From NCBI GenBank assembly GCA_041660225.1, contig JBAZWV010000001.1:372001-436000 (forward strand): DNA of 64,000 nt, read 5' to 3'. Of the stretch, positions 57,736 to 64,000 are shown in pieces (the first letter of the stretch is position 1; the number at the start of each line of letters is the position of its first letter). A model generated the notes under the pieces. The model ran no database searches, had not been told where the DNA came from, and saw nothing but the letters and a program-made list of their open reading frames with translations. Both the position numbers and the translations under genes were made by a program. This DNA comes from JBAZWV01 sp041660225. Its GTDB lineage: Bacteria > Patescibacteriota > Patescibacteriia > 2-12-FULL-60-25.

Positions 57736-58359
57736 TCACGGCGTCAGGTGCCCGACACACGTCCCCTCATTGTCATCACTGTTTGTTGCATCTGGACAGA
57801 TCGTACTCCAATACGCAGCTCCATCTAAACTACTAGCGGTGAGTCCAAATGAATCTGTAAGATTCGTATTTGTAAGGTTCACCCCCGTCAGAGTAGAACT
57901 AGTGAAATCGACGGAATCTGCTTGTGCCGCCTCGAGAGAGGCATTTATAAGATTTGATGAAGAGAAGTTTGAGGCTGTCAATGTTGCGCCTGTAAACACA
58001 GCATTGGTCATGGTCGTATGACTGAAATTTGAGTCGACGATATAGGCGCTCTTTAACCAAGCGCTTGATAGATCCCTTCCTTGAAGATCTATTCCGTCCA
58101 AGGAACAATTTCCACAAATAAGAGGAAACTCCGTTCCCACTTCCGGTCCCTGTCGCCAGGTGATAGACGTCTCGCCGACGCTACAGTTCGTTGATGAAGC
58201 GATCCGGAGCAATCCGGTCAGGTCGCTTTCGCATCCATATATCAGATCCGTCCCCGCCCCAATGGCTACGGCGGACCATGGAATAAAGAGACGCGAAAAT
58301 ACCGAAAAAACCATCATGCCGAATGAAAATGCGACCAGTATTTTGACCTTGGAGGTCAT
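57736..58359 (-). CDS. Exported pentapeptide-repeat protein
   Basis: 207 residues. An N-terminal hydrophobic segment (about 6-30) acts as signal or anchor. A cysteine-containing region (C-E-S-D ... N-C-S-V, L-I-C-G-N-C-S) follows. From about 90 to 185 the A(D/N)LXX-type repeats are clear (L-Q-G-R-D-L-S-S-A-W-L-K-S-A, A-V-F-T-G-A-T-L-T-A-S-N-F, L-T-N-T-N-L-T), predicting a right-handed beta-helix outside the cell. The C-terminal part has two more Cys. ATG at 58359 has no nearby ribosome site; an in-frame GTG at 58407, upstream of AAAGGAGG, is an alternative. Function unknown. Confidence 0.75.
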   Translation of the reverse strand: MTSKVKILVAFSFGMMVFSVFSRLFIPWSAVAIGAGTDLIYGCESDLTGLLRIASSTNCSVGETSITWRQGPEVGTEFPLICGNCSLDGIDLQGRDLSSAWLKSAYIVDSNFSHTTMTNAVFTGATLTASNFSSSNLINASLEAAQADSVDFTSSTLTGVNLTNTNLTDSFGLTASSLDGAAYWSTICPDATNSDDNEGTCVGHLTP

Positions 58360-58474
58360 ATGTTTGGGACATGAAAAGAGTAAACCTCCTTTCAGTATCG
58401 CAAACACGCCCTAAATTTTCGCTAAAAATATAGTAAGCTTTTATTAAAGTGGAGGTATTAACTCAACCGTACTT

Positions 58475-61400
58475 TTACGGAGCGGGCTCAGGGACGGGAG
58501 TGGGCTCTGGTGCAGGAGCAGGGGCCGGTGCTGGGGCCGGTTCGGGCGCTGGTTCTGGCTCAGGCATGGGTTCTGGCTCTGGTGCAGCTTCAGGCTCCGG
58601 AGTCGGCTCCGGTTCGGTTGCTGGCTCCTCTTCTGTCACCGGTTCGGGTTCGGGGGTGGGTTCTGGCTCCGGAGCCGGGGTGGGTTCAGGGGTTGGAGTC
58701 GGTTCGGGATTTTGAGTTGGATCGGGTGTCGGTTCGGGGGTGGGTTCAGATGCGACAACAACCGTCGAAGTGGCGTTCGGATCGAGGTTCCAGGTGCTGG
58801 TGGAAGACGAGAGGAAGATTTTCACATCCTTCACGGCGAAGGCGGTCCAGCTGAATGGCATGTCCTTTTCGGCACGCTTGTTAAGCAAGATCGTGAAGCC
58901 CTTGGTGTTCTTCTTGGAGACGATGAAGCGAATGTCTTCGGCGAAGAGCTCTTCTTCACGCTGGCCTTCGATATAGGTCGGATCGTTGGCGATTTCTTCG
59001 TCAGTCTTTTGATCGACGGAGAGCGTGGCGTTCACAATCGGCTGGGCCAAATACTCATCGTCGAAGAGAACATCGACGGCGCGATGACCGGCACCGATCA
59101 CGGCGAATCCGGCAGTATCCGCGTTGAAGTACGGACGGCCGATAAAGACGAGATCGTTCATGAACAAGATCTGATCGCCGATCGAGCTGATCGAATCGAC
59201 CGTGAGTCCCCCGTTCAAGATTGTCGGCTGGTTGTCGACAACGACGCTGCTCGAAGCATTCATGAGGTCTTCAAGATTCAAGGCTTCGAGAATACCGACG
59301 CGGCTAAAGAGGCTGGCTGTGCTCGAAGCGATATCGAGCGTGCTCGTTGCAAGAGCTGCAGCCTGCGAGGAAAGTTCGTCGGCACGCGTGAACAACGTAT
59401 CGAGGATCGGGCTCTGGATGTCAGTAGCAATCAAGAGCGTCGTCGAAACACTGCCACCGAAGATGGAATTTCCAGCAGCCGTGAGATTCGTGACTTGGAG
59501 CGTGCTCGTCGCGAGCTGTGCGATGACGTCGTTAAACGTGAGCGGGACGGCGGGCTCGGTCGTCGATGCCATGAATGCGGTAATGAGGCCGTCTAATCCC
59601 GTGATCTCACCTGCCGTGATCTTTTGCGCGATGATTTCACCGGCGAAGAAGGCGTTCCCGACGCTATCGACTGACATGAGAACGCCTTCTGTAGACGACG
59701 CATTCTTGATGACGAACGAGTTTTCGTTTCCAAGATTCATCGTAAGAGCGCCAGTCTGATTCAAGACACGGATTGAATCGAGCGTGAGCTCCATGGTCGT
59801 AATCTTAGGTGCAACGATCTCATTTTCAGCCATAACATTGCGCGTCAGAATGTCGACACTCGATGTGGCCGATGTGTACTTTTGGTTGATCAGCCATGCC
59901 ATCGCATCACCGCCTGTCACTTCGGGATTATCGAGACCGGAACCGTTGTAGTAGCCGTTTTGGATAAACACCATCACTTTTGCCGTCCCACTACCGTCAT
60001 AGGACGAAAGTGCTTTACCGATAACAGGACCAGCTTTTGTAGCCTTCATGGCAATGCCCGGCTCGGAAGACGGGGTCAGCATGTCACCAATATTGATCGG
60101 CCCGTTTTCAAATGAAACCTTCACTGGCACGCGACCAGCAAGCGCGACAAGAACCGGTATACCCGCACCCTCTTTGTTACTGATAACAAGACCTGGCTGT
60201 GTCGAAACGATACCGATAACGTTTTTATCATAGGCTCTTTCGGCTCGCTTTACCCCCGCTCCCGACTTGAGAAGTCCGTCTAAGCTGACAATTTCTCCCG
60301 ACTTCAGGGTATCATCTTGGCTGTAATAGACTTCCGCCAAGTCCGCACCGCTCACCGTCTGGTTCACTTCTGCAACTACGAGAGACATTTTGGTCGAGGA
60401 TGTGCCGTTTTGTACGGATGCCTTCATACATTGCGAATATGAAACGGCAGCGGCCGTATTCGGTCCGTCGATGATACTGACAGCCAAGGAAGCGGTAAAC
60501 CCCGCAACGTTTTGCAAGTTTTCAGTGGCTTGTGCAACGGCGGGCGTCGTCGTACATCCCTGACCGTTCAGCGAACGGCGAACATTCATATAAATAACGT
60601 TTGCGGTAGCAGGGTTGGTACGAGCGGTAGCGTTGGCGGTGATCCACATTTCCGAGGCTACTGTTCTTGGCGTCGTTGTTACTCCAATCGTCAATCTTTC
60701 TTGAAGGTAAAGCGTACTACTGGCGGTTGAACTCGCCGTCCACACTTCCGGCAATCCAGAACAGTTCACATTGCCGTTCGCATCCGTGCCGAGAGACGCG
60801 CATCCTGTTGTGCCGCTTATCGCGAATTTGGAGGTCGAGGCGTTGTTGAACGAGGCATTCATGGCACCGATCGTCCCTTGGATGAATGCATCATCGCCGT
60901 TCAGTGCGAATCCTCCGTTCAATCCACCGGTATATGTGGAATTTCCAACGATCAAGTTGGCGTTTCCGGTGCGACCAACCTGGAGGGAAGAGGTCACGGA
61001 AGCAACCTGGAAGTAGAACGGGGCTGTTGCCGAAGCCGAGGCACCGATCACGAGTGAGCGCGTTGACGTGGCGACACGCAAGAGGTCCGTGGCTGGAACA
61101 TCCACCCAGCCGACACTGGCGCCCGGAGGTCCGGCTGTGAGACAGTTTGTGCCGTTCGCGAGACAGACAGATTGCCCGCCGACCTGCATATCTGTACCGG
61201 CGCGGATGATGCCGTCGGCATAAATATCTTTCCAGCCCACAGTTACGGAGCCGAGATCGGAGGTGTTGTCGGCTGCCGGGCCGACGGTTCCGCTGCCGAG
61301 GGTCAGGTTTCCACCGGTGGTCACAAGATATCCATCGCCAAAGCGGGTGTTCCCGGCAACGAAGTCACCGTTCGTATAGACGGAGCTCGCCGAGCCGATA

Positions 61401-64000
61401 TTGCCGGAGACAAAGAGGTCACCGCCATCCAGCTGGAAGGCGCTGTTTGTGATGGTTGATGTCGGTCCGCCGATCACGACGTTGGTACTCGAACCGTTGG
61501 CACCCACAAAGAGACGGCTCGATGTCGTGGATGTCAGGAAACGGAACGGGGCGAATGCGATCGAGACGCCTCCGATGAGAAGATCGGTCGTAGCGCTGGC
61601 CAAATATGTCGAATCCTGGATCGTGTCGTGACCCCAGAAGTTGCTGCCGCCCGATGCCTGACAGTTCGTACCATTCGCGAGACATACGGACTGACCGCCG
61701 ACGATCACATCCGTAAGCGCCCGAATCGTTCCGGAAGAGTAGATGTTGTCCCATGAACGAGTGGCCGAACCGAGGTCAAATTTGTCGTTCGCGTGCGGGA
61801 GGATCGCTCCGGAGAACATGCGGGTTGCGGAAGCAGTACCGGCAACCGAGAATAATTCGGACGGGAGCTTGGTCGCCGAGTAATCCCCGATTCCCACAAA
61901 TCCGTTGGTATTTATGAAGACGCCACCTGAGTTGTTCGCGAACAGAGTCACCGGATGGTCTGTCACCGTTCCAATGAGAGCTTGGTTTTGACTCGAGAAG
62001 TTTCCAATCTCGATCTCGAATTGCACACCGTTGGATCCATCACGGAAGACGTTCAGGTTTTGGCCCAAGGTTTCTGAACCAAAGGTATACCCGGCGGGAA
62101 ACAACGTGCCATCCGCCGGACCGACCATGAATTTCGCCGCCGGAATCGTCACGCCACCCACGCCAACGTTACCGCCATTCGACTGAAGAATGACGTCCTG
62201 TGCGCTATTGATATTCAGATCGCCTCCGTAGCTCGTGATAAATTCACTTCCCATATAGGTACCCGTCCCCGCAACGAAGGTGCCGTTCGTAAAAACGGAT
62301 GAAGCAGAACCGATATTTCCCGTCGTGAACAAATCGTCTCCATTCAGCTGGAAGTCCGAATGCGTCATCGTCGATGTCGGTCCTCCGATCACAACGTTCG
62401 TGCTGGATCCGTAGGCACCGATGTAGAAACGAGAAGAGGTTGTTGAAACTTCGAAACGGAACGGAGCGTTGGTGACGCCTGAGCCTCCGATGAGAACATC
62501 GACAGTGGTCGTCGTCGGATAGATCAAATCTCCCGTAGCGTTATACGTGAAGAAATTGGAACCGCCGCCGCTGCCCACCTGACAGTTCGTGCCGTCCGCG
62601 AGACACACCGCCACGCCTCCGACCGTGAGCGTCGTCGTCAGTTCGAGGTTGGTTCCTGTCGCACTGGTGAACGTCGTATTCGGAAGGGAGATGTCGGTTG
62701 CGGTGACGACGATAGAAGCACCGGGGCGGGAAATGAAGCCGTCACCGAAGAGCGTCGTGCCCGGACCGGCAATAAAGGCACCGTTCGAGTAGACGGAGGA
62801 AACGCTCCCGATATTACCCTGAACCAAGAGGTCATCGCCGTTCAAGCTGAAATTCGGGTTCACGCCACCGCCGTACGTCGAGGTTCCGACAAAGAGGTTT
62901 GCGTTTCCGACGCGACCGATCTGGAGAGATGAGGTCACGGATTGGACGTCGAAGTAGAACGGAGCCGTGGCAGATGCCGTGGCACCGATCACGACATCGC
63001 GTGTTGCGGTGACAGGACGGATGAACTCCGAGACCGAGCTATCGAACCACAAACTGTCACCGCCGCTGGCAGCGAGACAGTTGCTTCCATCGGACAAACA
63101 CACGAGCGTGTCGTTGATGCGCGTGTTTGCCGGGAGGCGAGCGACCATCGTGACATTGAGCGCGGTAGATGTTGTATTTGTTCCCGTCGCGTAGGTCCAT
63201 GTGAGGCCCGTCGGATTGAAGATGCCGACCGAGAAATTCGTAAAGGAGGCATCGGTCGCGAAAATGCTGCTACCGGTCGCGCTCGTGAACGTGAGCGTCG
63301 AAAGCGAGGTCGATGCCGCCGCGAGGCTGCCCGAGAGTGTCAGGCTCGTACCGGTTGCGTTGGTGAAGCGAAGTGACGTGAGGTTGGACTGGCCGGTCAC
63401 GCCGAGGCTCGTGGACGTTGCGTTGGTTGATGTTGAGTTTCCGAAGACGCCGTTGAAGCGGAGCGAGCCGGAACCAAGAGAGAGACCGAGGTCGACAGAC
63501 GGTGTGACAAAACCACCAGACGCCGTGAGTGACAGGTTGCCGTTCGTGTTTGAAATGAAGCCGTCTCCGAACAGTGTGTTGCCAGCAATGAACGCGCCAT
63601 TCGAGTAGACGGAGGAAACCGAACCGATGTTGCCGGCGACGGCAAGGTCGTTTCCGGATAACTGGAATAGCGTGTTTGTAATCGCACCGGTGGCGCTTCC
63701 GATCGTGACGTCCATGTTGCTCGTCTGACCGAGAATGAGGCGGTTGGTCGGCTCTGAGAATCCATCAAGTTTGAAGAAGACGGGAGCCGTGGTCGTGGCC
63801 GCTCCACCGATGACGATATCGGTCGTGGCTGTCGTCCCGCTCAATACATCGCTTGCGTTGTTGTAGGACCATCCGATGCCTCCGCTGCCGCCCGATGTCG
63901 GACAGTTGATACCGTTTGCAAGACAGACGGATGAACCACCAACGATCACATCCGTGAGGACGCGGACCGTTCCGGAAGAGTAGATATTCTCCCATGAGCG
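58475..64000 (-). CDS. Giant repetitive exported protein (5' end beyond the window)
   Basis: At least 1,841 residues; the frame runs open through the right edge. The N-terminal two-thirds seen here are beta-rich modules, Thr/Ser/Asn/Gly-heavy, that repeat. Five cassettes carry a Cys pair (V-G-G-Q-S-V-C-L-A-N-G-T-N-C), and most modules include P-F-R-F, R-L-x-V-G, N-V-V-I-G-G and G-N-I-G-S-A-S-S-V-Y-x-N-G. A non-repeated segment follows (D-L-A-E-V-Y-Y-S-Q-D-D-T-L-K-S-G, G-D-M-L-T-P-S-S-E-P-G-I-A), then T-L-x-A-T-S-T coiled sequence. The end is about 90 residues of P-E-P-T repeats with no membrane anchor or LPxTG. It is likely a fibre- or adhesin-like surface protein. Confidence 0.85.
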   Translation of the reverse strand, partial: RSWENIYSSGTVRVLTDVIVGGSSVCLANGINCPTSGGSGGIGWSYNNASDVLSGTTATTDIVIGGAATTTAPVFFKLDGFSEPTNRLILGQTSNMDVTIGSATGAITNTLFQLSGNDLAVAGNIGSVSSVYSNGAFIAGNTLFGDGFISNTNGNLSLTASGGFVTPSVDLGLSLGSGSLRFNGVFGNSTSTNATSTSLGVTGQSNLTSLRFTNATGTSLTLSGSLAAASTSLSTLTFTSATGSSIFATDASFTNFSVGIFNPTGLTWTYATGTNTTSTALNVTMVARLPANTRINDTLVCLSDGSNCLAASGGDSLWFDSSVSEFIRPVTATRDVVIGATASATAPFYFDVQSVTSSLQIGRVGNANLFVGTSTYGGGVNPNFSLNGDDLLVQGNIGSVSSVYSNGAFIAGPGTTLFGDGFISRPGASIVVTATDISLPNTTFTSATGTNLELTTTLTVGGVAVCLADGTNCQVGSGGGSNFFTYNATGDLIYPTTTTVDVLIGGSGVTNAPFRFEVSTTSSRFYIGAYGSSTNVVIGGPTSTMTHSDFQLNGDDLFTTGNIGSASSVFTNGTFVAGTGTYMGSEFITSYGGDLNINSAQDVILQSNGGNVGVGGVTIPAAKFMVGPADGTLFPAGYTFGSETLGQNLNVFRDGSNGVQFEIEIGNFSSQNQALIGTVTDHPVTLFANNSGGVFINTNGFVGIGDYSATKLPSELFSVAGTASATRMFSGAILPHANDKFDLGSATRSWDNIYSSGTIRALTDVIVGGQSVCLANGTNCQASGGSNFWGHDTIQDSTYLASATTDLLIGGVSIAFAPFRFLTSTTSSRLFVGANGSSTNVVIGGPTSTITNSAFQLDGGDLFVSGNIGSASSVYTNGDFVAGNTRFGDGYLVTTGGNLTLGSGTVGPAADNTSDLGSVTVGWKDIYADGIIRAGTDMQVGGQSVCLANGTNCLTAGPPGASVGWVDVPATDLLRVATSTRSLVIGASASATAPFYFQVASVTSSLQVGRTGNANLIVGNSTYTGGLNGGFALNGDDAFIQGTIGAMNASFNNASTSKFAISGTTGCASLGTDANGNVNCSGLPEVWTASSTASSTLYLQERLTIGVTTTPRTVASEMWITANATARTNPATANVIYMNVRRSLNGQGCTTTPAVAQATENLQNVAGFTASLAVSIIDGPNTAAAVSYSQCMKASVQNGTSSTKMSLVVAEVNQTVSGADLAEVYYSQDDTLKSGEIVSLDGLLKSGAGVKRAERAYDKNVIGIVSTQPGLVISNKEGAGIPVLVALAGRVPVKVSFENGPINIGDMLTPSSEPGIAMKATKAGPVIGKALSSYDGSGTAKVMVFIQNGYYNGSGLDNPEVTGGDAMAWLINQKYTSATSSVDILTRNVMAENEIVAPKITTMELTLDSIRVLNQTGALTMNLGNENSFVIKNASSTEGVLMSVDSVGNAFFAGEIIAQKITAGEITGLDGLITAFMASTTEPAVPLTFNDVIAQLATSTLQVTNLTAAGNSIFGGSVSTTLLIATDIQSPILDTLFTRADELSSQAAALATSTLDIASSTASLFSRVGILEALNLEDLMNASSSVVVDNQPTILNGGLTVDSISSIGDQILFMNDLVFIGRPYFNADTAGFAVIGAGHRAVDVLFDDEYLAQPIVNATLSVDQKTDEEIANDPTYIEGQREEELFAEDIRFIVSKKNTKGFTILLNKRAEKDMPFSWTAFAVKDVKIFLSSSTSTWNLDPNATSTVVVASEPTPEPTPDPTQNPEPTPTPEPTPAPEPEPTPEPEPVTEEEPATEPEPTPEPEAAPEPEPMPEPEPAPEPAPAPAPAPAPEPTPVPEPAP

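Noticed and set aside
58480..58745. GC-rich tandem repeat as a possible CRISPR or minisatellite
   Set aside because: The repeat units are short, variable and in frame, encoding the P-E-P-T tail of the giant protein; there are no equal spacers.
1..64000. rRNA genes, CRISPR arrays, replication origin
   Set aside because: No rRNA-like sequence, no regularly spaced repeats with unique spacers, and no dnaA-box cluster or dnaA/dnaN gene were recognised in the window.

Overview
The window looks like a chromosome segment of a Patescibacteria (CPR) bacterium, possibly of the Uhrbacteria type. This is inference. It rests on the minimal versions of several enzymes (ProRS without its full editing insertion, TruB without a PUA tail, MutY without a NUDIX-like domain), a split transketolase, many orphan Ser/Thr-rich surface proteins, and a mosaic of housekeeping genes with few complete pathways. 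Most of the DNA is fairly GC-rich. The stretch around 1.6-5.3 kb is visibly AT-richer. No rRNA, CRISPR array or complete insertion sequence was seen. Four tRNA genes are present: Glu-TTC, Arg-CCG, Lys-CTT and Ala-TGC.

1-5.4 kb: tsaD and a truncated tsaE (t6A tRNA modification) face left. Next comes an AT-rich island with a C5 cytosine DNA methyltransferase, a ParB/Srx-fold protein and a PD-(D/E)XK-like protein, which together look like a restriction-modification or defence cassette. The island ends with the decayed tail of a serine recombinase beside tRNA-Glu. The sequence TGGTAGCC occurs at both island ends. 5.4-10.7 kb: purH, pyrF and a P2-type cation ATPase. 10.7-19.3 kb: an rpsP-khpA-trmD cluster without rimM, a secreted Ala-rich coiled-coil protein, trxA-trxB-gdhA, leaderless infB, an orphan protein and truB.

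19.3-32.7 kb: rny-ymdB with a structured leader, an HU gene, pilT, proS, tRNA-Arg and tRNA-Lys, a DUF378 protein, a FemX-like transferase overlapping ruvA, a membrane Ser/Thr kinase and ileS. 32.7-46.6 kb: non-oxidative pentose phosphate genes (rpiB, rpe, both transketolase halves) with two PfkB sugar kinases and a 2-hydroxyacid dehydrogenase. These are interleaved with envelope genes (two paralogous exported proteins, one carrying a blue-copper domain; DUF4349; DUF2207) and with a candidate structured RNA near 41.9 kb.

46.6-64 kb: a sortase and its probable substrate (a DUF3494-like domain, three repeats, an LPSAG sorting signal), tRNA-Ala, two lipoproteins, mutY, an RRM protein, a cyclase-fold protein, a 26-residue lysine-rich peptide, endonuclease Q, two LytR_C-like membrane proteins, a REP-associated tyrosine transposase carrying two palindromes that also occur inside truB, a pentapeptide-repeat protein, and a giant repetitive exported protein that runs off the right edge.

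Promoters are often readable. Several are near-consensus with a 17-nt spacer (rpsP, infB, purH, pyrF, HU, tRNAs). About ten genes have a -10 box only 6-10 nt before the start codon and no Shine-Dalgarno, which suggests leaderless mRNAs. Bidirectional intrinsic terminators separate many convergent pairs.
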